Below are positions 53,878 through 63,364 of a DNA stretch of 64,000 nucleotides, piece after piece (positions within the stretch are counted from its first letter, which is position 1; each line of letters begins with the position of its first letter). The notes under the pieces were generated by a model that was not told the DNA's origin, did not search any database, and was given only the letters and a program-made list of their open reading frames with translations. The position numbers and the translations under genes were made by a program. Where the stretch lies: NCBI RefSeq assembly GCF_002099425.1, contig NW_018343982.1, positions 9,707,501-9,771,500 on the forward strand. Direction: 5' to 3'. This DNA is from Phascolarctos cinereus. Lineage: Eukaryota; Chordata; Mammalia; Diprotodontia; Phascolarctidae.

Positions 53878-53992
53878 CAGAAATATAGATTATTAGAACT
53901 GGAAAAAGACCTTCATTTTACAGATGAGGAAACAGAGGTCCAGAGAGAAGGTTATGACTTAGCCAGGGTCACATAACTATGGAAGCACAAAT
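53878..53992 (-). mobile_element. MIR fragment, antisense
   Basis: 'cattttacagatgaggaa', 'acagaggtccagagagaa', 'agccagggtcacataact'. Confidence 0.75.
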
Positions 53993-53994
53993 CC

Positions 53995-54870
53995 TTTGTG
54001 GCTCCTGAACAAGATCATGACCTGATTTTACACAGCTTCGTGCCTTGAAAGGAGACCTTCCCAAAGAGACAAAGTGGAACTACACTCCCCTCTCCTAAAA
54101 AACAGTGTTTTATTGCCTGGACTACTTTAGTTTTATTTATTATGTGAATATTGGTGTTTTCCAAACCCTCCCCCACTTCTCCCTTATACACACACTCCAG
54201 CTAAGGAAAACATCAAGTGAGCTAAGCAACACTGGCTTTGCCAGTGACCATCACATTAAAAAAACCATGCCTTATGTAAGTCACCTACTCAGGAAAGAGG
54301 AAAATAAGGACCAGCTATCAATTACCCAGAATGATTAAAAAACAAAAAGCAGTGTCTTCTGTGGGCTAGCTTTTCATGATTCAAAGTAGTAAGTACATAG
54401 TCTACAAAAAATTTGATTGTATTCACATCCATTCTCACCAAATGAACAAAATTTGCCCCCCTGCCCCCACCATCTATTTCCTTTCCTAAATACCAGGCCC
54501 CGTGAGCAGCCTCTTTTCCTTCCTTCCTAACCTGCTTTCTCTGCCTGCTCCAGCTTCCTTTCTTCTTCCCTAAGTCCTCTCCAAGGTTGTACAGATCACC
54601 TTGTTCAGAACTCCTAGTAGAACTAGAACACTGTGGTCCCAGAGTATACCTATACATTTAATTCTCTGACATACTGCCAAATAGTAACTCCTCCAATTGA
54701 CAGAAGAAGTAAAAGGACTTTGGTAGGGATAGAACTACAAGCACTGGCTTTCTAGGACAGAGTTGTGATTATGACCTGAGATGAGTCCTTCCACAAATCC
54801 AGCCTCTTTCAGGCTCAAGAAATAAAGAAAAAACTCTATCACATAGTAGATGCATAAGTCCTCCTCTCAA
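53995..54870. other. Single-copy block, nothing assigned
   Basis: No family recognised. A 111-codon minus frame (54,322-54,657) is K/G-rich and without domain. Confidence 0.4.
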
Positions 54871-54874
54871 ATGG

Positions 54875-54990
54875 TCAATGAGTTTTTATAAAGCACCTAT
54901 TATCTATAGCTCCTTGTGCCTGCCAATGCAGAGAAGGCAAAGAGGACTAAGATATAGTCCCAGCCTTTGAAGAGTTTACAGTCTGGTTAA
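54875..54990 (-). mobile_element. L2 3' end, antisense
   Basis: 'ttataaagcacctattat', 'gaagagtttacagtctgg'. Directly precedes another antisense L2. Confidence 0.65.
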
Positions 54991-55049
54991 AAAAGATAGG
55001 GAATACAGGCATGAAAAGTTGGCTAACAATACACAGTCTCATATGATAA

Positions 55050-55615
55050 GTGTCAAATCAAATCCACAAGCATTTATTAACCACTGGGCACTGTGCTAAG
55101 CACTGGAGATACAAAGAAAGGCAAAATTAGTCCCTGTTCTGAAGGAGCTCCCAGTCTAATGGGAGAAAAATATACAGATAATGATGTACAAATAAGATAT
55201 ATCCAGGATAAATTGGGGGTAATCCCAGCAAGGAGGTACTAGCATTAAGGGGGATGAGGAAAGGGTTCACATAGAGGTAAGGTTTTAACTGATGCTTGAA
55301 GGAAGCCAGGAGACAGAGATGAGAGTTCAAGGAATGGAGGACAACCTCTGAAAATTTCATTGAGTTGGGAGATAGAGTAGGAGGAAGAACAAGGAAGCCA
55401 GTATCACTGGATCATAAGGTACATGTGGGATGTAAGAAGACTGGAAAGGTGGGGTTAGGGCTAAGTTAGGAAAGGCTTCAAAAACCAAACAGAGAATTCT
55501 GGACTTGATTCTGAAAATAATGGGGAGCCATTAAAATTTATTGAATAGGAAGATAACTTCATCAGACCTGCACTCAGAGGAGACAAGGGGCTATATAAGA
55601 GAGATGTTGTGAAGG
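55050..55615 (-). mobile_element. L2, antisense, long copy
   Basis: 'aagcatttattaaccact', 'ggcactgtgctaagcact', 'gaaggagctcccagtcta', 'gaaggaagccaggagaca', 'ttctggacttgattctga', 'aatggggagccattaaaa'. Continuous 560 bp. Confidence 0.92.
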
Positions 55616-55674
55616 TAGAATCAACAACACTGGACAATTAATTTAAGTTTTCCATTTTTACCTGCAAGTATTGA

Positions 55675-55748
55675 GGTCAATTAATCAACAATAGTTTATT
55701 AAGCACCTACTATGTACTAGTAGCTATATTAAGCACTGGAGGTCAATC
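55675..55748 (-). mobile_element. L2 3' terminus, antisense
   Basis: 'aatagtttattaagcacc' and 'tactatgtactagtagct'. Confidence 0.75.
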
Positions 55749-56874
55749 ACCATAACTTAAGTCTGGGGCTTTATCTAGGCCAACATGATCCAATCCCTTT
55801 GATGAAATTTTTCAAATTTGTAATTTGTAAGAAAATACATTTCAGCAATCCTACTTTGGCTTCAATGGCATCTGCTCACTTTCTCTTTCTCACTTACCTT
55901 CTCACTCTTACTATCTTGCTTGCACTATTCTTCACGCATGAAAATGACACAACCATATGTAATTCATGTTTTCTCAGTTGTTGTTACAGTAGTAAAGATT
56001 CAATCCAATTTAATTCAATCTGACAAATATTTTAAGTATCTTAAATTCAAGGCATCATTCTAGGCATTGGAGACATAAAGATAAATATGAAATAGTCCCC
56101 AACTTCATTGAGCAATTACATTCTACTAAGGAGATACAATATATAGATACAAAATATCTCCAACATTAATTTCAAGAAGGAGAAAGCTAATAATTAGGGG
56201 GATCACTGAAAGCCACATATAGGCTGACCATATCACTTGAACTGGAACTAGGAAATCTGTGAGGAAAAGATGATGTAGAGGTCCATTTCAGATATGAAGG
56301 ACCACTCATGCAAAGACACAGATCTCAGAGATGGTATATCATATACAGACAACCAGTTAGACAAAAATGGAAAGTGCATAAAGGAGAATAATATAAAATG
56401 ACTGGAAATGTAGGTGGGAGCCACATTGTGATAGAGCTTTAAATGCCAAAATCTAAGGATTTTGTACTTTATTCTAGAGGCAATAGAAAGTCCTTGAAGA
56501 TTTTTACGTGATCAAATCTATATTTTTGGAGTTTATCAGGTAGCAATGTGCAGAATGGATTACAGAAGGAAGCAACTAGATTTAGGGATGAACCAGGAGG
56601 TTGTTGCAATAGGCCAAATAATGTAGTGAGAACAAGGGAAGAGTTGAGTTGTATAACTTGAGAAAAGGCAAGTTGTAAGAGGCTGTGGATGAGGAATAGA
56701 CAAGAAATGGAATTTGGTTGGATATGGAGATGAAGAGAAGGAATAGCCAATAATGATTCCTATGTTTTAAACCTGAGTGGCTGAAAGGGTAGAGGTGCCA
56801 TAATCCAAAATGGGGAAGTTAGGAAAAGAAATGAGTTTGGAAGGAAACAGAGTTAGTGGTGTGTTGGTATGCAA

Positions 56875-57277
56875 CAGTGGTCTCCAAAATTTTTTTATCA
56901 CATACTACTCTTAGTAATTTTTTCTTCCCTTGGTGTATATGGAATGTGGAGATGGCAGGGAATTTATCAGTGGCACCTTTACAGCTGCTATTGTGGGCGC
57001 CTGAGTCAGGGTTAGATTGTAATAGCTCTGAGGGATGGACTGATGGTTTAGAAGAGGGAAGGTAGGGAACTTGCATGGAAGGAGGAGGTGGAGAGAGGAA
57101 GCCTATTCCGAAATGGGTAGAGGGTGAGTGTGGTTGTGCTAAAAACAAGCCCCATGATTAGCTCTCATGGGAAGAATGAAATGTGATCTGTCTTCCCACA
57201 CTCTGGTTGGTTACACATCCCTTGCAGTCATGACATAAGGCCCTAGTGGGCTCTGGACCTCACTTTGGAGATCACTA
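56875..57277. mobile_element. hAT-type non-autonomous element nested in L2
   Basis: Left end CAGTGGTCTCCAAA and reverse complement of the right end TAGTGATCTCCAAA form a 14 bp terminal inverted repeat with two mismatches. CAGTGGT-CTCCAAA is the classic start of Charlie-like hAT elements. Length is about 403 bp with no transposase frame. The 8 bp flanks (gtatgcaa / ctataggg) match poorly, so the exact ends or the duplication are eroded. I do not recognise the internal sequence as a named family. Confidence 0.7.
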
Positions 57278-57284
57278 CTATAGG

Positions 57285-57420
57285 GATTAGAGAGTTAGGT
57301 AATCCTAGATTTAAGTCTTGTCTTTAACATATTGGCTGTATGAACCTGGGTAAGACACTTAACTTCTCAGGGTCCCTAGACAGCTATGTAAGGCTATAAA
57401 TTGCTAAACAGCTGTCCGTC
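57285..57420 (+). mobile_element. MIR SINE
   Basis: 'ggtaatcctagatttaag', 'atgaacctgggtaagaca', 'cttaacttctcagggtcc'. Confidence 0.65.
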
Positions 57421-57789
57421 TGCATTAAGTAGAGGGAGTTGTTGTTTTGTTTTGTTTTGTTTTTTTCATCACAATTCTACACCAATGAAAGCAAAGATTT
57501 GGAACCAAAAAAAAATTTCTATTTTGGGCAAGCTAAGTTTGAGATGCCTACAGGACATCCAAGTGATGGTGTCCAGTGAACCATCTACATTTTTTATTCT
57601 TCCTTTCCTTAGCTTTGATAGTGCACATGTGGGAGGTGGTTATCAAGGGTTCAAAGTGCAGATACAAGTAGAGGCCATACAAATACGCTGTTCTCTAGAT
57701 CTTTAATTAAAATGGACTGACAGTGAGACAGATAGAAGTCTAAGCAGTCTAGATGCCATCCAACTTTGACTGACAAACATGTGAAATAA

Positions 57790-58455
57790 CCTCATCATTT
57801 GTGTATTTGTTGAAAAACAGGTGGTTTGCTGCATGCATGGATTCTATAAAAATAAAATGAATGCCTTTAAGTATCAAGATTAAATCGCTAAGCCTCTCAC
57901 TGGAGTCAGAAAAGGAGCAAGAATCTTAGGTCATAGCTCTTGGTTTGAACAAACATCTTCTAATTCTTATTTATTTGGATAGCACTTTTGAGAAGGGGGA
58001 AAAAAGCCAAAATGTTATAGTTTCAGCATCAAAAACATATGTATAGGAGTTCATGCTAACCAAGCGCACTAAACTGGAGTTGGCCTTTGGTGGGGTGGGG
58101 AGAACGCAGAGCAGGGGAAAAAAAAGGAAAAAAACATGCATTTTGTATTGCTGTATTTTTATGTTCTTGCCTTACAGGATCAAGGACAGATGTGAATTTA
58201 TTTTTTAACTTCATAACCGGCAGGGAGTATCAGAGCACAAAGCGGCAGGAGAAGGAAGATGTACGCAACAAGATGTTATTTCTGGAGTTAGATTTTTTAT
58301 TTTAATGGGGAAATTGGGAGCCATAGAAACTGTAAACTTCGATCACTGGGAGAAATATGATTTGGGGATTCAGGGAGCAACTCCAGAAGTTTCTCTGGGT
58401 CTCTAAGACATGCTCTATTATTGAGCACATCTTCCTTTCATTACGGGAATAGCCC
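57790..58455. other. Repeat-free block, candidate conserved element
   Basis: A good acceptor-like site ends at 58,178 and is followed by an open plus frame to 58,305. No donor and no poly(A) signal follow, and the peptide has no domain. AT-rich with several homeobox-like words. Confidence 0.3.
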
Positions 58456-59560
58456 CTAGACAAAACAGAACAAAATTGTTTTAGTTTCAGTCTGCGGTCC
58501 CATGCTGACGGGCAACTTCGTGTAGCCAGCGTATGGGTTTTGTGCTAATATTTCATCGTTTCTTCCCTCAGCCCTTCCCCCTCTCTCTGTCCAGCAACAA
58601 CTGCTCCCTTCTATCAAGACACAGTTTTCATTGGCTGTTAAAATATCTTCTGTGGAACGTGGACCATATGGCTCTTTTCGAGCTGGGAAAAACCAAACTC
58701 TGTTCAAGTCCTGCTTGATGAAAGCAGGCTTGTCACTTGGATTTCCTGGGTATGCAAATCGACCAGCGGGCAAGAAGAGCCTTTCAGTGTCTTGCTCCAT
58801 GCAGGCTTCGGTGGAATAGATACCTCATAATGGGAGATGGCCTAATAAGGCCTCCCTTTTCCTACTGAAATGGAGCCCTTGTACCTAAACTATTGAGCAG
58901 TACAGAGACATTAATGACTTTCTTGCCTTGTTTTCATATATCATGGGTCTAGTGCCCATCAATTGTTGTGTTTCCCAAGCTTTTAAAATCCCCACAGGCA
59001 TTATTGATTTTTCCTCCTTTGTCGACTGGAGAAGCTACCTCCAATATCTTTTTCTTAATAAGGTGTTTCAATTCATTGCATGAGATTTCTTTGGAGACCC
59101 CTCTAGAAGCAACATTTGGTTGTTTGTGTTTGTTGTTTGTTGTTGTGGTTATTTTGGGGAGTGAGAAGTGGGTAGCATTCTGTTTGCACCTCCTGATACT
59201 GAAAAAAAGGGACTGAAGTCTCTTCTCTCCTGAGGATAAAAGAGGGAGGGCATAGCAACACTTGTGCTAAGGATTGACCAGGGTGAGTGGTAGTCAAATA
59301 GACAAGTCCCTCCATGTGCATTTCCTTTTTTTTCCCCTTTTTTTTAAAGATCCTGCCAGACTGGCTATAAAAGAGGAATGGAAACAGAAACTGGAGATCT
59401 ATATAACTGGGACCCTCAGGGAAGGGTGGATTGGGGCAGAAGGTCTTTGGCAAATACTGGATGTGGTTCTTTCTCAGCAGTTCCCCTCAGGCTCTTCCCT
59501 TTCTCTCCATTCCTTTCCCTGCCTTCCCACTAACCCCAGTATCCTGCTCTTGCCAGCACC
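58456..59560. other. Repeat-poor block with opposing frames and an octamer
   Basis: A 114-codon minus frame (58,456-58,800) and a 62-codon plus frame (58,631-58,819) overlap. CpGs are relatively frequent for this window. ATGCAAAT at 58,753-58,760 is a perfect POU octamer. I find no domain in either frame and call no gene. 58,830-59,560 shows nothing assigned. Confidence 0.3.
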
Positions 59561-59564
59561 TACC

Positions 59565-59660
59565 TGAGGAGTTGTTGGGAGGCTCAAATGAGATAATATT
59601 TATAAAAAGCGCTTAGCACTGTGCCTGGGACATAGCAGGTATTGCATAAATGCTTATCCC
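59565..59660 (+). mobile_element. MIR tail fragment
   Basis: 'aaatgagataatatttat', 'agcgcttagcactgtgcc', 'tgggacatagcaggtatt'. Confidence 0.75.
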
Positions 59661-59851
59661 CTTCCCTTTCCATTCCCCTTGTCTCTTTCCCATCTCCTCT
59701 ACTCCTAACCCCTCCCACACCATCCCTTGGGTATCCCCCTCTTCTCCTTTTCTTTAATAACTAATGAGCACACAACTGCAGTCTGTTCCAGAAAAGAACA
59801 GAGACTCACCAATAGAGTCAGGTGAACATTGCCCTGTCTCTCTGAGCACAT

Positions 59852-60095
59852 GCATGGCTAAGTGGTGCAGTAGGTAGAATGCTGGGCCTGAAATCAGCAA
59901 GAGCTGAGTTCAAATCCAGCTTCAGATATTTACAAACTGTATGATCCTAAGCAAGTGAGTTAACCTTGTTTGCCTCAGTTTCCTCATCTGTAAAATGAGC
60001 AGGAGAAAGAAATAACAAACCACTCCAGTATCTTTGCCAAGAAAACCCCAAATGGGGTCATGAAAAGTTGGACACCACTGAAAAACTGCAGCAAC
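59852..60095 (+). mobile_element. Marsupial core-SINE, full length
   Basis: Head 'aagtggtgcagtaggtag', B-box 'gagttcaaatccagcttc', core, and long tail 'gccaagaaaaccccaaat', 'gtcatgaaaagttggaca', ending in GCAACAA. Target duplication not clear. Confidence 0.9.
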
Positions 60096-60202
60096 AATGA
60101 CACAGTCTTCTAGTGTGCTGTCAGGAATGAGATAGCTCTGATCTGAGCACAGGGGACTACAGGTCTTACAGTAAAGGACAACTCGAAAGATTTTGAGCTG
60201 GG

Positions 60203-60398
60203 TTGTTGTTGTTGTGCTGTGTTTGTCCTTCGCTCTGGAAGAGGACCATGACATCAGGGAAATGATGGCACGACTTGCATTGGACTTTGGTTTGAGTGAG
60301 GCAGGGCTGTGCGAGGTCAGCAGCTTCACTTTCTCCTCCAGATCCATCTGGGTCCAGTGGCCAGATGTTCGTCAGGACGACTGCAGATGGCCCAGGAA
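60203..60398 (-). mobile_element. RTE-derived marsupial SINE with perfect TSD
   Basis: A 196 bp element in antisense. Its 3' tail is (CAA)n, seen as TTGTTGTTG at 60,203. The body reads backwards as the marsupial family with 'aggaccatgacatcaggg' and 'ctccagatccatctgggt'. A perfect 11 bp duplication TTTGAGCTGGG lies at 60,192-60,202 and 60,399-60,409. Part of the 141-codon minus frame (59,922-60,347) comes from it. From memory it fits MAR1/RTESINE-type elements mobilised by RTE; the precise name is uncertain. Confidence 0.88.
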
Positions 60399-60429
60399 TT
60401 TGAGCTGGGTAATTTCACCCAGAATTTCA

Positions 60430-61360
60430 TCTAGAATATATATGTGTGTGTGCACGCATGCATGTGCCATGTTGGGAAGAGGAGATTTCATGCTGTGACC
60501 TCCATAAGTAAGACTGTTTCTGAATTGGGAGGCTGCTTTTATAGTCACAACCTCTGTCTTGTCTCTCATTTCTGATATAAGAGAATCAAGGGGACGCAGA
60601 GTCGGCAAGGATGAGCCCACAATGGAATTGTATCTAATGCTGGGAGTGACAGTCCCTCTCCCTTTCCCCAGTGCTTGTGACATTGGTTCGCTAGCATGAT
60701 GGATGACTGCTGGCTCCTCTATAAATCACCAATTACAGGAAGAAGGACTTTCGCCCGGAACTGGCTCATAAAGAGGCAGCGAATGCAGTGAATTGGAGAA
60801 GCACCAAATTTGACTTTTGCCTCTTCAGGCATATCATGAATGCCTTTCAAGAAGGTGAAACGCTTCTCTTTTTGAGAGCACGAGCAGTCAGGAGGTAGGT
60901 ATAAAATAGAGAATTCAATCACTCCCAAGAAAAAAGAAAAGTTTTGCTGAAGTTGAGATGTTCTTTGCTTTCCTGGCCTCCCCCGCTGACCTAACTAAGC
61001 ATTCAAACTTTCAAAGAACCAGGTAGGAGTCTGACACGGTTGCCAAAAAGAGAGGGAGAGAAATCAAATCTTGCCTGAAAATGTTTAAAGCAATTTTTCT
61101 TTTTTCTTCATTTCTGAAGGGGTATGGGCACAGGCTCTTCAGGGGGCTTCTCTTTGCTGCTGGTAGGGCAGGGCTGATAGGTTCAAGTATTTTGTGCAAG
61201 GTGGGGTGGGAGAGAGGAGAGAAAGGGGTTCACTGAGGAATAGTTAGGGGTGAGTCTGGAAAGGGCTTATTTGCATCCCGGTGTTGAAAGGAAGGAAATT
61301 CTGGGCCAGAGGAAATTCTAAACAGGGGTTGTCTGTGAGCAAACAGGGGCAAGGGAGCTG
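60430..61360. other. Single-copy block with one peptide-like minus frame
   Basis: A 32 bp alternating purine-pyrimidine run at 60,436-60,467 is a possible Z-DNA former. The minus frame 60,719-60,928 encodes ...FTFLKGIHDMPEEAKVKFG..., which has protein-like composition but no recognised domain and no clear acceptor. I do not call it a gene. Confidence 0.35.
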
Positions 61361-61444
61361 AGAAGCAATAGTTCTGGGATAAGTCTTGGAACATAAGACC
61401 TGGGTTCAAAATCCTCTTTCCTTATAGCTAAGTGACCATTACTA

Positions 61445-61798
61445 TATAAAGTGTACAGCCAAAAAAATGTCCTCCATGCTTGGAACTCTCTCCTTCCTCA
61501 TCTTGTCCTCCTGGCTTCCTCAGCTTCTTTCAAGTCTCAGACAAAATTCCACATCCTTCAAGAAGCCTTTCACCATCCTCGTCAATGTTCATGCCAGCTT
61601 TCTGTTGATTATTTCCAGATTATTCTGCGGTTACCTTCTTTATATAATTGTTTGCATTTTCCCCCCATTAGGCTGTAAACGTCTCGAGGGCAGGACCTGT
61701 CTTTTGCCTTTATTTGCATCCTAGCACTTAGTATAGTACCTGACCCATAGTAGGCACTTTTAAAACGCTTGTTGATTGACTGGTGGATTGACCAAGGG
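61445..61798 (+). mobile_element. L2 3' end
   Basis: 'ccatgcttggaactctct', 'gtctcagacaaaattcca', 'aagaagcctttcaccatc', 'gtctcgagggcaggacct', 'cccatagtaggcactttt', end 'gattgactggtggattga'. Confidence 0.88.
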
Positions 61799-61870
61799 TA
61801 TATTATCAGGTCTCAGTTTTCTTATATTTAAAATAAAGATAATAACAGTTACACTGCCAACCATACTCAC

Positions 61871-61892
61871 AGTGTGTGTGTGTGTGTGTGTG
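61871..61892. repeat. Short (TG)n
   Basis: Eleven TG units. Confidence 0.9.
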
Positions 61893-61964
61893 GCAGGGCA
61901 GGGATAGGGAGTAATGAAAGTGCCTTGCAAAATTGTACTTTGCTATATAAAGATCAAATATGAC

Positions 61965-62376
61965 TACGGATTTAGAGTTGGAAGGGACCTTAGAGGTTAT
62001 GAGTCCAACCCCCTCATTTGACAGACAAGGAAACTAAAAGTCAGAGAGCCACTTGCCCAAGTTTACACAACCAGAAAGTGTCCAAGGTAGGATTTGAACC
62101 CAGGTCTTTCTGACTCCCAATTAAAGCACTGTACCAGAGCTGTCAAACACAAGGCCCAAATGCAGCCTGTACTACTCCAGAGTGTAGGCAGAACCATATT
62201 AAAATATAATTGGGAAATACTTATCAAAGTAAATAAAAAACACAACAGAACATGGATAATGTTAATATATGGTTTTCTAAGTCAATATGTGGCCCACGGG
62301 GACCCTTATGTATACTTTGTGGTCCCTATTTCTATTTTATTTTGGCATCACTGCCCTACACCGAGCTGCCTAGATC
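61965..62376 (-). mobile_element. MIR, antisense, split by an hAT MITE
   Basis: Left piece 61,965-62,134 ('gagttggaagggacctta', 'ggatttgaacccaggtct', 'aaagcactgtac') and right piece 62,354-62,376 ('ctacaccgagctgcc') rejoin across the hAT copy. Confidence 0.8.
62135..62353 (-). mobile_element. hAT-type MITE, copy 2
   Basis: 219 bp, same family as 24,847-25,067 but inverted. Ends CAGAGCTGTCAAA and (reverse complement of the right end) CAGTGATGCCAAA are a 13 bp imperfect inverted repeat. Shared internals include 'tataattgggaaatactt' and 'gataatgttaatatatgg'. Flanks cactgtac / ccctacac match at five of eight positions, compatible with an eroded 8 bp duplication. It interrupts a MIR. Confidence 0.85.
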
Positions 62377-62482
62377 AACTTTTATTACTTACTGTATTAT
62401 TGAGTGGATCCTCTTTCAAGCCAAGTCTTTATTAGAGAAGTGGAGAATTGAATTCTCTAGAATGATGAATGTTAAGCACTAG

Positions 62483-62678
62483 ATCTTAGATCATGAGATT
62501 ATAGATTTAAAGTTGAAAGGGACCATCATGGCCATTGAGTCTACTTCTCCCATTTTACAGATGAGCAAACTGAGACTCAGAGAGGTGAAGGACATTGCCC
62601 AAGTCCCCATAGGTGGTAAGCTGGCAGAGCTAGAACTTCAACCCAGGTCCTTTTCCATTGTACAGTGCTACCTCAAGA
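62483..62678 (-). mobile_element. MIR SINE, antisense
   Basis: 'ttgaaagggaccatcatg', 'cattttacagatgagcaa', 'acttcaacccaggtcctt', end 'gtacagtgctacctc'. Confidence 0.85.
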
Positions 62679-62980
62679 TCAAAAAAAACCCCCAAAAAAC
62701 AAAAAACAAAACTGTTCATTTAACTGTTGGAAGAGACTCCAGCCCAGAGAAAGAAAATGGTTCTATCTTACTAGAGCCAAGATTGAACCCCTCAACTCAA
62801 TGTTCTTTTGACTCTACCATATTGCCCACGGACAATGTTGTTTCCCAAACTGCCTAAACAGGAGAGTTTCCCTTCACTTATCTCTTTCCCAGGGTGGAAA
62901 TGGGTGAAGCCCAGAGGCAAGGTCCCAAGAGGAGCATCTCAAAATTTATGACAGTCCCTTAATGCTAACCATCAAAATAA
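62679..62980. other. Single-copy block, nothing assigned
   Basis: An A/C-rich patch at 62,680-62,712, then a partial antisense MIR-like stretch to 62,830. Nothing else seen. Confidence 0.35.
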
Positions 62981-62982
62981 TG

Positions 62983-63112
62983 GTTAAACGTTACAGCATG
63001 ATGTTTTAAGATTTGCAAAGCACTTTGCATTTCTTATCTGATTTGATCCTCTCTACAACCCTGTAAAAGAGGTGCTCTTGGTGTTCCCATCTGACAGAGC
63101 CAATGATTTCTG
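62983..63112 (-). mobile_element. MIR fragment, antisense
   Basis: 'agatttgcaaagcacttt', 'tctacaaccctgtaaaag', 'aggtgctcttggtgttcc'. Confidence 0.7.
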
Positions 63113-63141
63113 TTCCCATCACTGTTTCTCTGCCATTATTT

Positions 63142-63322
63142 TGGGGTTTTTTTGGTTTTTTTGTGTGGTTTTTTTTTTGGTGAGGCAATCGGGGTTAAGT
63201 GACTTGCCCAAGGTCACCAGCTAGTATGTGTCAAGTGTTTGGTCTGAGGCCGGATTTGAACTCAGGTTCTCTTGACTTCAGGGCTGGTGTTGTATCCACT
63301 GTGCCACCTCTCTGCCCCTTTA
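63142..63322 (-). mobile_element. WSINE-like SINE with TSD, antisense
   Basis: Begins with T/G-rich DNA (a degraded A tail), then core 'gtgacttgcccaaggtca', B-box 'ccggatttgaactcaggt', and head 'tatccactgtgccacctc' ending in 'tctgcccc'. The duplication CCATTATTT lies at 63,133-63,141 and 63,323-63,331. Same family as 51,490-51,670. Confidence 0.93.
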
Positions 63323-63364
63323 CCATTATTTCTAAGTACAAACAGACTTTAAGATGTTTGTATA

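Larger units (their letters stand above)
55985..57710 (-). mobile_element. L2, antisense, interrupted by 0.68 kb of insertions
   Basis: Left part 55,985-56,841 runs from the terminus ('ctgacaaatattttaagt') to 'ggaaaagaaatgagtttgg'. The L2 then resumes at about 57,520 with 'gctaagtttgagatgcct' and 'acaggacatccaagtgat', which is what normally follows. The gap holds an hAT element, a MIR and a (GTTTT)n patch. This is the longest L2 of the window (about 1 kb of L2). Confidence 0.88.
61365..61960 (+). mobile_element. MIR split by an L2 3' end
   Basis: MIR head at 61,365-61,442 ('gacctgggttcaaaatcc') and MIR tail from about 61,800 ('ggtctcagttttcttata', 'aaataaagataataacag'), with a TG run in its end. 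Confidence 0.6.

Noticed and set aside
59922-60347. 141-codon minus frame beginning MDLEEKVKLLTSHSPASLKP
   Set aside because: Its N-terminal part is the RTE-derived SINE read in its own sense direction and the rest crosses another SINE.
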